A stretch of DNA of 64,000 nucleotides, from assembly GCF_900403705.1 (NCBI RefSeq), contig NZ_OUNR01000001.1:62001-126000 (forward strand), given 5' to 3'. Shown piece by piece: positions 27,466 through 36,344 of this stretch. The translations under genes and the position numbers were made by a program. The stretch comes from Nitrospira lenta. Lineage in GTDB: Bacteria > Nitrospirota > Nitrospiria > Nitrospirales > Nitrospiraceae. The notes beneath the pieces were generated by a model. That model made no database searches and was not told where the DNA came from. It saw nothing but the letters and a program-made list of their open reading frames with translations. Within the stretch, counting starts at the first letter, position 1, and every line of letters begins with the position of its first letter.

Positions 27466-27542
27466 GCCCCCGTAGCTCAGTTGGATAGAGCAGCGGTTTC
27501 CTAAACCGAAGGTCGTACGTTCAATTCGTATCGGGGGCACCA
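27466..27542 (+). tRNA. tRNA-Arg (anticodon CCU)
   Basis: A 77-base cloverleaf: acceptor GCCCCCG pairs with CGGGGGC, the D-arm is GCTC/GAGC, the anticodon loop is TTCCTAA giving CCT (CCU) after U33, and the T-arm is GTACG-TTCAATT-CGTAT. The 3' ACCA is encoded. The first pair of the anticodon stem is G-A, a mild oddity; the other four pair. It reads AGG codons. tRNA genes are common integration points, and decayed foreign-looking genes follow it. Confidence 0.95.
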
Positions 27543-27796
27543 TAGAGTCCGCACACCCTCGCGAGCGCGACGGTTCCATTGTGGCCCTCCTGCCGATCGC
27601 GCGAGCCGATCCTCATACTGCGGTCCTCCATTCCGTCAAAGACGTCGTGGCTTGCTCGACAGTATGGTTGGGGAGCAGATCGTGATAGCCGCAGATGCGG
27701 GAAACACTGTCGCCGAATGCGGAACGAGGTTGAGCACGCAAGGCATATTTGAGCAGGATCTTCACCGCCGATGCGTTTTTGACGACGCGCGACTCG

Positions 27797-28495
27797 TCAG
27801 GGCAAGTCGATCAACAGTATCTCCGCACCGGTGTCTGCCTCGATTGAAAGCATTTTCTCCAACGTGATTGCGGCGCCATCGCCTTCGCGCATTTCGGTTC
27901 CGTTGAGACCGATGATCCCCGCAACGATCTGGACCCAATAGCCGCGGCCCGGGTCAAGCTCGCGCTCAAGAACAACGCCCTCGTCAAGCCGCACCATCTC
28001 CATCGACGCATTTTGCCGCAGCGTTAACGACCCGTCTTGCCCGTCGCTGCTCACGATGGTAATCCAGCGGTTGCGCGTCTCGTCAGAGGCGAAGGATTTC
28101 TGCGCATAGGACGGCGCGCCGCCCGTCTCGGCGGGAATGATCCATATCTGGAGCACGTGGGTCGGCTCGATGGGGCTTGGATTGCGTTCGCTATGGCGAA
28201 TGCCCGTGCCGGCGCTCATGCACTGCACCTCGCCCGCACGGATCACCGCGGTGTTGCCAAGGTCGTCACGATGCTCGACCGCGCCTTTCAGGACGATGGT
28301 CACGATCTCCATATCGTGATGGGCATGTTCGGCCAGGCCCGCGCCGGGGACGATGCGGTCCTCGTTGAGCACCCTGAGGTCGCGAAATCCCATATGCTTG
28401 GGATCATGATAGTCGGCGAACGAAAAGCTGTGCTGGGCATCGATTGGCCCGCTCTGGTGCCGACCGCGCGCGCCGCGATCCCTGAAACGGATCAT
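27797..28495 (-). CDS. Pirin-family protein (bicupin)
   Basis: 232 residues. The pirin N-terminal cupin shows FSFADYHDPKHMGFRDLRVL, AEHAHHDMEIVTIVLKGAVE and MSAGTGIRHSERNPS, with the His and Glu residues that bind iron. The C-terminal cupin is more divergent (GRGYWVQIVAGIIGLNGTEM). Bacterial pirins of this YhhW-like type can act as quercetin 2,3-dioxygenases; the role here is not known. It is flanked by gene fragments typical of proteobacterial clusters with pirin and isochorismatase genes, so it may have arrived with them. Confidence 0.85.
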   Translation of the reverse strand: MIRFRDRGARGRHQSGPIDAQHSFSFADYHDPKHMGFRDLRVLNEDRIVPGAGLAEHAHHDMEIVTIVLKGAVEHRDDLGNTAVIRAGEVQCMSAGTGIRHSERNPSPIEPTHVLQIWIIPAETGGAPSYAQKSFASDETRNRWITIVSSDGQDGSLTLRQNASMEMVRLDEGVVLERELDPGRGYWVQIVAGIIGLNGTEMREGDGAAITLEKMLSIEADTGAEILLIDLP

Positions 28496-28502
28496 AGTCC
28501 CA

Positions 28503-28595
28503 TCACTCCTGGAGTTGCCGCATCAGCGTCGCGAAATCTGCGACATCCCAATGCTCGGCGAGACGCCCGTCTTCAATCCGGTAAAGCTGAAAAGC
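28503..28595 (-). pseudogene. SnoaL-like (NTF2-fold) protein, C-terminal fragment
   Basis: About 30 codons upstream of pirin read FQLYRIEDGRLAEHWDVADF, then ATLMRQLQE and a stop. This is the typical end of SnoaL-like polyketide-cyclase-family proteins. The preceding frame is broken: a different frame carries LDALRLYIAGF just before. No intact gene is present. Confidence 0.5.
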
Positions 28596-28672
28596 CGGCG
28601 ATGTAAAGCCTGAGCGCATCTAGTTCGGCATCGGACTTCTCGCGGGCGGCGCATAGCATGGCGTCGGCGTCT

Positions 28673-29124
28673 TCACCCACCGGGGCTCGGCGCGGGGACT
28701 TGCTCGGCAATTTTGATCACGCGCTTTGCCGCCGCGAGTTTTCTAGCCTCGGGCTGATACCACTTTATGATTTCCCGGGCCGGATCGGCAAGGGCCGACT
28801 TCCAGTCATAGGACAGTTCGGTGACCAGTGCGAGCGATGTGTTCGGGACCGCACCGGCCGCCGTCAGACGTTCGATCGCGGTCCGGTTCGCCAATTGCGG
28901 CATACCGCCGACCGTTCGATGACGAACATGGAGTCATACCCATCACGCATCGCGTCGACGACCGGGAACGCCAGATAGATCTCGGTATAGAGTGCGCCGC
29001 CGATCAGCCGTTTTTTGCCGGCCTTCTCAACGGCAGCGCGAAAGGCCGTGTCGTCCCAGGCGTTCATCAAGCTTCGGTCAATGACCTCGACGCCCGTATC
29101 CGTTCTCTCGACCTTCCCATTCCC
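28673..29124 (-). pseudogene. Isochorismatase-family hydrolase (YcaC-like), truncated and frameshifted
   Basis: The 5' frame reads VIDRSLMNAWDDTAFRAAVE, GGALYTEIYLAFPVVDAM and RDGYDSMFVIE. It then breaks near 28905 and continues in another frame as PQLANRTAIERLTAAGAVPN, LALVTELSYDWK and WYQPEARKLAAA. The first 90 or so residues of the family, with the catalytic Asp, are missing because a stop lies upstream near 29140. It is therefore a dead remnant. Confidence 0.75.
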
Positions 29125-29217
29125 CCTCAGTCACGTCAGCCTAGTGCGGACATCGCCGCGAGAATCCCTCGTTTTCTTGCCAGGGTCTGGACCCTGGGCT
29201 AAGCTTCTGTCAATCGT

Positions 29218-30522
29218 ATGGCACGCGCACGCTCCGCAGAGTCTCCCCGCACACGTTCGAAGGCCGCCGCGATCGACGAGATCGCGCAGGGTCTTGCTAC
29301 CTTTCAGAATATTCTGACTTCGATTGAAGACTTCAGCCGCGAAGGCTTTCCCTATCGCGACGGCGCACGGGCCAAAACCGAACTGCAGATCCGTGAGACG
29401 GTTCGCCGGCTATTCGGCGAGCGCTCTCCGGAATATCAGGCGCACCGCGCGCATAAGCTCAAGATCTCCACTTCGGCTGAAACAACACAGAGTGTGCACC
29501 TGGTCAAATCATTCATCGCGGCGTTGGAGCACAAGAAACTGGAGTTGCAAGGTCTTGCTCCTGCGACTCCGACTCCCGCGGCTGGACAACGTCCGACACC
29601 CTCCAGCCCACCACAGATGACCATAGTGCCTCCCTCGCCGCCATCGGACCAGATAGCGATGGCCCATGAATCCACTCAAGGGAGTACGCCACCGGTGATA
29701 ATGCCAGTCGCCAGCACAGCCAATTTGAGCCAACCACCCGTACCGACTCCACAGACGCCAGCGCTAGAAGTACTGCCACCAATGCCGGCCCCCCGGCAGG
29801 AACCCGTCATCGCCATCGCTTCACCACTGACTGCCCAGCATCACGTGATCGCACCTCCTCAACCGCAGGCAGATGTCTTCGCCTCATCCGTAGCAGCCTC
29901 GCCCCCGGCGACTTCGATCCCTACGCACGAGAGTAGCCAGACGTCGCCCGGTCAACCCAGCGCTCCGGACGTAGCTATCGCAGCGCCGCCGGCATCACCG
30001 GTCCCACCGCCGAATCCGACGCCGGCCGTACCCTCCGTCGTGACGAGCAAAAACCCATCCGCGGCGGATCCGGTCGATGCGCTCCGAAGGGTCTGCCTGC
30101 GCTTCCACGCCGTAGCCCGACAACTGCGCTTGCGAAAGGATTATCGCGCGACGCTGGAAGTCGAAGATGACTACGATCTGCAAGATTTGCTATGCGCGCT
30201 ATTAAAGGTGGAATTCGATGAAGTGGGCACTGATGAATGGACGCCTCCCTACACGGGCGGCTCTACGCGCACGACCTTACTCTTGAATCAGGACCGTCTG
30301 GTCGTCGTCGCCAAGAAAACCCGCTCAGGTCTCACCACCAAAGAGCTGGCTGAGCAGGTTGCCGCCGACACGGCCCACTACGCCTCGCGTAAACCCTGTG
30401 CCCACTTGTTCTGCTTTATTTACGATCCGGAGGGGCGTATCGGCAGTCCGACGCGGCTCGAAACGGACCTAACCAGCGTGAGCGACTCCTTCACTGTGGA
30501 TGTCCTCATCGCACCGAAGTGA
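29218..30522 (+). CDS. Proline-rich protein with DpnII/MboI-like nuclease domain lacking catalytic residues
   Basis: 434 residues. The N-terminal helical domain (about 15-115) shows AIDEIAQGLATFQNILTSIE and ETVRRLFGERSPEYQAHRAH. A Pro/Ala/Ser-rich linker (about 115-285) follows. The C-terminal domain (about 290-434; RATLEVEDDYDLQDLLCALL, GGSTRTTLLL, VVVAKKTRSGL, LFCFIYDPEGRIGSP) resembles a PD-(D/E)XK domain seen in many bacteria. In that family, from memory, the core reads RMDFLL and IEVKKTR. Here the Asp is Thr353 and the Glu is Ala365, while Lys367 remains, so cleavage is unlikely. It may bind DNA or act as a regulator. It heads a short run with the next two genes. Confidence 0.6.
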   Translation: MARARSAESPRTRSKAAAIDEIAQGLATFQNILTSIEDFSREGFPYRDGARAKTELQIRETVRRLFGERSPEYQAHRAHKLKISTSAETTQSVHLVKSFIAALEHKKLELQGLAPATPTPAAGQRPTPSSPPQMTIVPPSPPSDQIAMAHESTQGSTPPVIMPVASTANLSQPPVPTPQTPALEVLPPMPAPRQEPVIAIASPLTAQHHVIAPPQPQADVFASSVAASPPATSIPTHESSQTSPGQPSAPDVAIAAPPASPVPPPNPTPAVPSVVTSKNPSAADPVDALRRVCLRFHAVARQLRLRKDYRATLEVEDDYDLQDLLCALLKVEFDEVGTDEWTPPYTGGSTRTTLLLNQDRLVVVAKKTRSGLTTKELAEQVAADTAHYASRKPCAHLFCFIYDPEGRIGSPTRLETDLTSVSDSFTVDVLIAPK

Positions 30523-30535
30523 GACCTGAACAACT

Positions 30536-30940
30536 ATGCCACGAAAACCCAAATCCACCGCCGCTTCATCCACCCGCGCGACGTCCGTATTGACACCGCC
30601 GCAGGGAGTTCGCTACGGTGAGCCGCAGCCAGGTCCACCGGCTATCCCCTTTACGATTCACGCGCCGAGTGCGGGAGCGCCCTTGATGTCCGACCGGGCT
30701 TACATCATGATCAATGTGAATCCCGGCCTGACCTCCAGTGTCGTCAAAGCACTTGGGCAGATCAAAGCAATCAGGACGATTGACCCCTGTTGGGGCAAGC
30801 CGGACATCATTGTCGTCGCCGATGTGGCTGATCAGGATGCGCTGACGCAACTGGTTCTAAGCAAGATTCATGGCATTGAAGGCGTGACGCAAACCGATAC
30901 CCATCTCGTCTACCGCACACCGGAAAGCAACGCAAAATGA
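30536..30940 (+). CDS. Lrp/AsnC-type ligand-binding (RAM) domain protein without HTH
   Basis: 134 residues. About 50 N-terminal residues are Pro/Ser/Thr-rich and disordered-looking. A single AsnC_trans_reg domain follows (RAYIMINVNPGLTSSVVKAL, CWGKPDIIVVADVADQDALT, IHGIEGVTQTDTHLVY). There is no DNA-binding helix-turn-helix, so this is a stand-alone RAM domain, often an effector-binding oligomer. It starts 13 bases after the nuclease-like gene and overlaps the next gene by four bases (ATGA), so the three are probably one operon. Confidence 0.75.
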   Translation: MPRKPKSTAASSTRATSVLTPPQGVRYGEPQPGPPAIPFTIHAPSAGAPLMSDRAYIMINVNPGLTSSVVKALGQIKAIRTIDPCWGKPDIIVVADVADQDALTQLVLSKIHGIEGVTQTDTHLVYRTPESNAK

Positions 30941-31377
30941 ATCTCCGCACCGGCCTTCTCCTCGCAGCCACGACCCTGCTGATCGGTTGCAGCGGAACGC
31001 CCCGCCCTCTTCCTGCCGATCTGATCGAAACGCGCTTAGCCGCTCCGCTCGACAGCGTCAAAGCCGCGCTCACACAGGTCCTCACCGATGGCGGCTACGA
31101 AGTCGACTGGAAGAATACCTCCACGCTGGAGACCGGCTATCGGGAAGAAATGCATGGCCCCTGGAACTGGCTCTATCGCTGGCGCTTCGGCACGATCAAG
31201 AGCCAGGTGAATGCAACCGTAATAGCGGCTGATGAGCAAAATACCGCGCTCAAACTGGAAGTGAGATCAGAAGGAAAGGATGGGATCTTTACCAGCTGGG
31301 AGCAGGTTCCCAGCGCGTTGCCGCAAGCCGCCGACAATCAATTGCGGCTCATCAAGAACGCCCTGCAACTGCTATAA
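30937..31377 (+). CDS. Predicted lipoprotein, unknown function
   Basis: 146 residues. Lipobox LLIGCSG near residue 18. The mature part (LAAPLDSVKAALTQVLTDGG, WLYRWRFGTIKSQVNATVIA, ALKLEVRSEGKDGIF) looks like a small alpha/beta domain. No recognised family motif. Four-base overlap with the AsnC-type gene. Its 3' end overlaps the convergent regulator gene by six bases. Confidence 0.7.
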   Translation: MNLRTGLLLAATTLLIGCSGTPRPLPADLIETRLAAPLDSVKAALTQVLTDGGYEVDWKNTSTLETGYREEMHGPWNWLYRWRFGTIKSQVNATVIAADEQNTALKLEVRSEGKDGIFTSWEQVPSALPQAADNQLRLIKNALQLL

Positions 31378-32787
31378 CTTCTCTGCCGGCTCTTTGTCCC
31401 CGGCTTCAGGATCGTCTCCCAAATCAAGTCCGAACCGCTCGGCCATCCGATACAGGGTCCGACGGTCAATGCCCAAGATCTTCGCCGCTTTTACCTTGTT
31501 CCCCTTCATTTCCTTCAGCACGCGGATCAGATGCCGTTTCTCCACTTCTTCGAGCGTCAGACAAACCTCATCCTCTTCAGACAGCAAAGCGGCTTTCGCA
31601 TCCAGCGGTGCGGCAGTCCGGATACTTTCCGGCAAATCGTCCGGTGTGACTAATGGACCATGGCTCAACGACACCGCACGCTCTACCGCATTCTCCAACT
31701 CTCGTACGTTGCCCGGCCACCGATACTCCTTGAGCCGCGCCATTGTTTCCGGAAGAAATCCGCGCACCCCAGACGGCGTCCCGCCGACATACTTCTGGAG
31801 AAAATGATGGACCAGCATCGGAATGTCTTCCTTGCGATCCACCAGCGAGGGCAGCGTAATCCGCACCACGTTCAAGCGGTAGAAGAGATCGTCCCGAAAC
31901 TTATCTTCCTTGACCAACTGTTCCAGGTCGCGATTCGTCGCGGCAATGATGCGCACATCGACTTTGACGGATGCGGTCCCTCCCACGCGCCGAACTTCCT
32001 GATCCTGCATCACCCGCAGCAGCTTTACCTGAAGCGCCGGGCCCAGTTCGCCGATCTCGTCGAGAAACAGTGTCCCCCCCGTTGCCGCCTCGAACAATCC
32101 GGCCTTCAACCCCACTGCGCCGGTGAAGGCTCCCTTCTCATGGCCAAACATCTCGGACTCCAGCAGCGTATCGGGCAAGGCGCCGCAATTCACCGGAATA
32201 AACGGCTTGTCGCGACGCGGACTATTGGCATGAATCGCCCGGGCGATCAGCTCTTTCCCTGTCCCGCTCTCCCCCTGCAACAGCACCGTACTCCGGCTCT
32301 CCGACACTCGCGCGACTAGCTTGTACACATCCAGCATCGCCGGGCTGCTCCCGACCAACGGAGACCATTCTTCCTTTTCTTTCAGTTCAACCCTGAAGCG
32401 CTTGTTTTCTCTCACTAATTTACAATGATCAAGCGCGCGCTGCACAACCAGCTTGACCTCTTCCTTCCGGAACGGCTTAGCCAGATAATCGAACGCCCCC
32501 TGTTTAATTCCCTCGATCGCCCCCTCCAATGACCCAAACGCCGTGAGGAGAACGATGGAGGTATCCGGACTAAACCGCTTGAACTCCCGCAACACGGTCA
32601 GCCCATCCACGGTTCCCATGCGAATATCTGTGAGCACCAGGTCGAATACCGTCTGTTGCCCGCGGACCAGCGCATCCGTCCCGTTGGAAAAAGACTCCAC
32701 CTCATGCCCGTCTTTCTTCAAGGCATCGGCCAGCAGTTCGCGGGCCACGGCGTCGTCATCAATCACGAGAATCTTTGCTGCCGGCAT
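31372..32787 (-). CDS. Sigma-54-dependent response regulator, NtrC/AtoC type
   Basis: 471 residues. Receiver domain (1-125) with the phospho-acceptor in [16 protein letters not shown]+ domain (about 145-375) with Walker A GESGTGKE, the sigma-54-contact loop EKGAFTGAV, Walker [12 protein letters not shown] and the R-finger region [12 protein letters not shown]. Fis-type HTH at the C-terminus ([20 protein letters not shown]). It would activate sigma-54 promoters after phosphorylation by the kinase encoded 8 bases upstream. No convincing -24/-12 promoter was found nearby, so its targets may lie elsewhere. It is not the PEP-CTERM regulator PrsR by context. Confidence 0.9.
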   Translation of the reverse strand: MPAAKILVIDDDAVARELLADALKKDGHEVESFSNGTDALVRGQQTVFDLVLTDIRMGTVDGLTVLREFKRFSPDTSIVLLTAFGSLEGAIEGIKQGAFDYLAKPFRKEEVKLVVQRALDHCKLVRENKRFRVELKEKEEWSPLVGSSPAMLDVYKLVARVSESRSTVLLQGESGTGKELIARAIHANSPRRDKPFIPVNCGALPDTLLESEMFGHEKGAFTGAVGLKAGLFEAATGGTLFLDEIGELGPALQVKLLRVMQDQEVRRVGGTASVKVDVRIIAATNRDLEQLVKEDKFRDDLFYRLNVVRITLPSLVDRKEDIPMLVHHFLQKYVGGTPSGVRGFLPETMARLKEYRWPGNVRELENAVERAVSLSHGPLVTPDDLPESIRTAAPLDAKAALLSEEDEVCLTLEEVEKRHLIRVLKEMKGNKVKAAKILGIDRRTLYRMAERFGLDLGDDPEAGDKEPAEKL

Positions 32788-32795
32788 TCCGCCCC

Positions 32796-33950
32796 CTAGA
32801 TCAGTAATGTGGCTGCTGCGCTTTGTCCGGGCAACGATATCACAACCGTCGTCCCTTTCCCTACTACGCTCTCCAGCGTCAGCGTCCCGCCATGCGCCTG
32901 TACGGTTTCCCGACTAATGAACAACCCCAGTCCGGTTCCCTTCCCGATCGCCTTCGTCGTAAAAAACGGCGTGAACGCTTTCTGAAGATCCTCCTCCGGC
33001 ATCCCCGATCCCGTATCCCTGACGACGATCGTGACCATCGTGATGAACATCGCATTTCCCACGCGCAAGCCGACCTCGATTTCTTCCGGGGTGGCCGGGC
33101 GGCTGCCGGCAGTGATCGTCACAGTCCCACTTTCCGACGTCGCCGCGAGCGCATTGGCAAATAGATTAACCAGCACTTGGTGCAGCTTTTCGGCATCGGC
33201 CCAGACCAGCGGCAACGCGCCCCCGAGCTCAACCCGGAGCGCCACCCCCTTCGCTTGGAACGCGGGCTCCATTAACGCCGCCACGGGACTCACGACATGC
33301 TCGACCGGCAGCCAGGTGGGATCGGGCTTCCGCTGCCGGGTCGAGGACAAGAGATCTTGAATAATGCCGACCACGCGCGTCAGCTGCCCATCGATCACGT
33401 CGATCCGCTTTTTCATATCCGGCGTGACCGTCGGCTCTTCAGCCAGCGCCTGGACATGCCAAGCGATCGAATGCAACGGCGTGCCCACCTCATGCGCGAC
33501 CGACGCCACCAATTGCCCGACGGCCGCGAGCCGTTCAGACCGGTTGAGCTGATCCTTCACATCGACCAACTGCGCATTGGCGCGCAACAGATTTTCCGTT
33601 TGACGAGCCAGCGCAGCGCGAGCCGCTTCTTCCCGGGCCTTCCGTTCCTCCCAGCTCATGCCGATATAGGCCACGATCAGCAACACGCCGACGACAACGG
33701 TGCGATTGATCACAGCGGATTGGAACCGTCCCGGCTTCGTCGGTTGGAGGAGCCCGGCATAGGTCGCCACCACGCAGGCCAACACCGTTACCAGCATCAG
33801 CGTACGATTGCGCAAGATCGCCACAAGGAGAATCGGCAGCACATAGCCGTAGGCGCCGACCACGTTCGCCGGGGCGAGCTTTTCGATAATGACGATGGTG
33901 AGAAAACAGGCGCCGGCGATACTCAGCACCAGCCAATTGCGGGTCTTCAT
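32796..33950 (-). CDS. Sensor histidine kinase paired with the sigma-54 regulator
   Basis: 384 residues. Three to four N-terminal membrane helices (LVLSIAGACFLTIVIIEKLA, YGYVLPILLVAILRN, TVVVGVLLIVAYIGM) with hardly any periplasmic domain, then a coiled coil (about 105-145). H-box SVAHEVGTPLHSIAWH (the usual Arg-Asn is Gly-Thr), N-box LHQVLVNLFANALAA, G-boxes VRDTGSGMPEEDL and GKGTGLGLFISRE. The short membrane sensor suggests it senses a membrane or intracellular cue. Cotranscribed with the regulator. Confidence 0.9.
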   Translation of the reverse strand: MKTRNWLVLSIAGACFLTIVIIEKLAPANVVGAYGYVLPILLVAILRNRTLMLVTVLACVVATYAGLLQPTKPGRFQSAVINRTVVVGVLLIVAYIGMSWEERKAREEAARAALARQTENLLRANAQLVDVKDQLNRSERLAAVGQLVASVAHEVGTPLHSIAWHVQALAEEPTVTPDMKKRIDVIDGQLTRVVGIIQDLLSSTRQRKPDPTWLPVEHVVSPVAALMEPAFQAKGVALRVELGGALPLVWADAEKLHQVLVNLFANALAATSESGTVTITAGSRPATPEEIEVGLRVGNAMFITMVTIVVRDTGSGMPEEDLQKAFTPFFTTKAIGKGTGLGLFISRETVQAHGGTLTLESVVGKGTTVVISLPGQSAAATLLI

Positions 33951-34008
33951 CGTGCAGCACTCACTCCGGTGGACGGGGCAGAGGAACGATGGCGCAGGCG
34001 CGTCGTTC

Positions 34009-36261
34009 TTACACGGGTGGACGGGCTGAACGCAACTGCGCGGCGAGCGAGGCGAAGCGGGAATCCTGCATCATCTGTTCGATGGTAGCGGTCAACTTCC
34101 TCGACCAGTTGGGATGCTGATCGACGGTCCCAGGCACATTGATCTGCGCCCGTTGCCCGAGCACATCTTCCACATTGGCAAGAACGACCCATGCCGGCGT
34201 GCGGGCGAGATAGAGATGCAGCGCCACCATCAGCTCTGTGGTCATCACCGGACTCTGTGCCGGATCGGCCGACATGCCGTTCGGCAGCAACCCCTCGGAG
34301 CTGAGCGCTGCCAACAGACGCGCCTTGTCGACGTGCCGTTCAGCGAGCGCGTGCTGACGGGCTTCCTCGGTCGGACAGAGCCCAAGACTGACGCGCGTTT
34401 CGATATCGGTGCCTTCCCAGTAACCGCTCAATGTCGGCAAATCGTGGGTCGTTACGACCCCGAGCGCTTGAGAGGGGTAGGCTGAGGGAGACTTCATGCT
34501 GCCATCCCCGTTCCGTTCGAAATAGAGGACGCGATACGAGAGCACGCCGACCGCAGCCAACCGGTCACGCACCCAATCAGGCACGGTCCCCAGATCTTCG
34601 CCGATCACCAGCGTTCTGGCTCGCGTGCTCTCCAACGCGAGAATCGCCAGGAGATCGTCTGCCGGATAATAGACATACGTCCCCTTGGACGCCGGCATCC
34701 CACGCGGGATCCAAAAGAGCCGGAATAACGCCATCACATGATCGATGCGAATTGCCCCGCCATACCGGAGATTATTTCGAAGCAGCTCAATGAAGAACTG
34801 ATAGCCGCTGGCGCGCAGCTTCACCGGATCGGACGGCGACAGCCCCCAATTCTGCCCTTCCGGCGCAAAGGCATCGGGGGGCGCCCCGCAATCGGCTTGA
34901 TGCGCCAACACCCTCTGGAATCGCCATCCGTCGGCGCCGTAGCGATCACCGCCCAGCGCGAGGTCCTGATATAAGCCTAAGGGCATTCCGGCCTGACCGG
35001 CTTGCGTCCCGACGGCGATCAGCTGTTCAGCCGCCAGCCATTGCACATACTGAAAGAACCGCACTCGCTTCATATGCCGGCGCTTAAACTCAGCCACGGC
35101 GTCACTCGCGGGCTCACGATAGGCCTCCGGCCAATCCGCCCACACGACAGCGCTGGACTGCACCAATTGCCGCTCTTCTTCAAGCGCCTGGAACAGCGCA
35201 TACTCAGCAAGCGGTTCTCCCTCTTGCTGAACGTAGGAATGGAAAAACCAGCCCCGGGCAGTCGTCGGCTTCAGATCCGGTTCTACCCCCTCAAAGTTGT
35301 CATGCACAAAAGTTCTATAACAAAGATCCAGCACGGTTCGTTTGAGAGCCGCCACCGCTTCGTAATCCACGTAGTCACTCGTTCGAGCCTGCGTGAGTTG
35401 CGCGCGAAACGCGGGATCGGCCAGGCGACTCTGAACATCCGGCGTCGTCTTGGCTTCAGCCACCTGATCGATGTCGATATAGAGCTCGTTGAGATACAGC
35501 CGGCTACTCGGTGAATACGGACTGATGTGATAGGGCCTGGTGTTCTTCAGTGCGTGCAAGGGATTCAACCCGATGACACCGGCGCCCAACTGTGTGCCGG
35601 CCCACTCGACGAACTTGGATAAGTCGCCAAAATCTCCGACGCCCCAGTTCCGTTCGCTGCGCAGCGAGTACAGTTGCAGGGCGAACCCCCAGGTCCGAGC
35701 ACCAGTATGGAACGATTCAGGGGCATAGCAGCGCGCCGGCGCCATGATCAAACGAAACTGGAACTCAATCGGCGTCGATCCGCCCCGCACCCAGATCTTC
35801 ACATCGTAATAGCCGATCGGCAAATCCAACGGCAGGGGGAGCATCAATCGCACAGAGCGACGCCCCTGGATCACCCGCTCCTCATGAATCGGAAGACTCG
35901 GCCCCTCGTTTCGCTCACCGTGCTTTTCACCGCGCTCGTCGATCGCCATCCAATGGACGTACAGCTGCCCATCTTCCGAAGCCTCGCAGCGCACGTGCAA
36001 CGGCCACTCACGGGGAGCTTGCCCAGCCCTGACGACACAGACCGGATCGCATCCCCGCTCCCACGGCCGCTGATCCCATGCGGTGAGTTCTTCAATCAGC
36101 GCGGAACGATCGGATACACGAAACCCCATGGCCGAGAGAATGGCCCGGCGAGTGTCATCAGTCGTAACATGGCGAACCCCAGCGATGTCGTGATAGTCTG
36201 CGGCAACACCGGCACGGTCGGAGAGAAGATTCAGGAGCTCCGCTTCTGGCAGGTCATACAT
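34009..36261 (-). CDS. malQ: 4-alpha-glucanotransferase (amylomaltase, GH77)
   Basis: About 750 residues, close to long MalQ forms that carry an extra N-terminal beta-domain (about 60-160). Catalytic motifs of GH77: AIRIDHVMALFRLFWIPRG (nucleophile Asp), LVIGEDLGTVPDWV (acid/base Glu) and GVVTTHDLPTLSGYWEG (third Asp). Substrate-loop motifs NWGVGDFGDLSKFVEWAG and FGLNPLHAL-like IGLNPLHALKNTRPY are also seen. It transfers maltosyl units between glucans in glycogen/maltodextrin metabolism in the cytosol. ATG 36261 is preferred over one 36 bases upstream. Divergent from the DUF72 gene. Confidence 0.93.
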   Translation of the reverse strand: MYDLPEAELLNLLSDRAGVAADYHDIAGVRHVTTDDTRRAILSAMGFRVSDRSALIEELTAWDQRPWERGCDPVCVVRAGQAPREWPLHVRCEASEDGQLYVHWMAIDERGEKHGERNEGPSLPIHEERVIQGRRSVRLMLPLPLDLPIGYYDVKIWVRGGSTPIEFQFRLIMAPARCYAPESFHTGARTWGFALQLYSLRSERNWGVGDFGDLSKFVEWAGTQLGAGVIGLNPLHALKNTRPYHISPYSPSSRLYLNELYIDIDQVAEAKTTPDVQSRLADPAFRAQLTQARTSDYVDYEAVAALKRTVLDLCYRTFVHDNFEGVEPDLKPTTARGWFFHSYVQQEGEPLAEYALFQALEEERQLVQSSAVVWADWPEAYREPASDAVAEFKRRHMKRVRFFQYVQWLAAEQLIAVGTQAGQAGMPLGLYQDLALGGDRYGADGWRFQRVLAHQADCGAPPDAFAPEGQNWGLSPSDPVKLRASGYQFFIELLRNNLRYGGAIRIDHVMALFRLFWIPRGMPASKGTYVYYPADDLLAILALESTRARTLVIGEDLGTVPDWVRDRLAAVGVLSYRVLYFERNGDGSMKSPSAYPSQALGVVTTHDLPTLSGYWEGTDIETRVSLGLCPTEEARQHALAERHVDKARLLAALSSEGLLPNGMSADPAQSPVMTTELMVALHLYLARTPAWVVLANVEDVLGQRAQINVPGTVDQHPNWSRKLTATIEQMMQDSRFASLAAQLRSARPPV

Positions 36262-36344
36262 GGGCGAGAGTGTGCGGGACGACCTGCCGTAAGTCAAGCT
36301 ATCCTATTGTTTCCCTAGTCTATTTCAGATTGCTCGAAACGCCA

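Noticed and set aside
32796-33950. Sensor kinase considered as PrsK of the PEP-CTERM system
   Set aside because: It is too short, has only three to four membrane helices and no GAF-like domain, and its neighbours are not exosortase genes.
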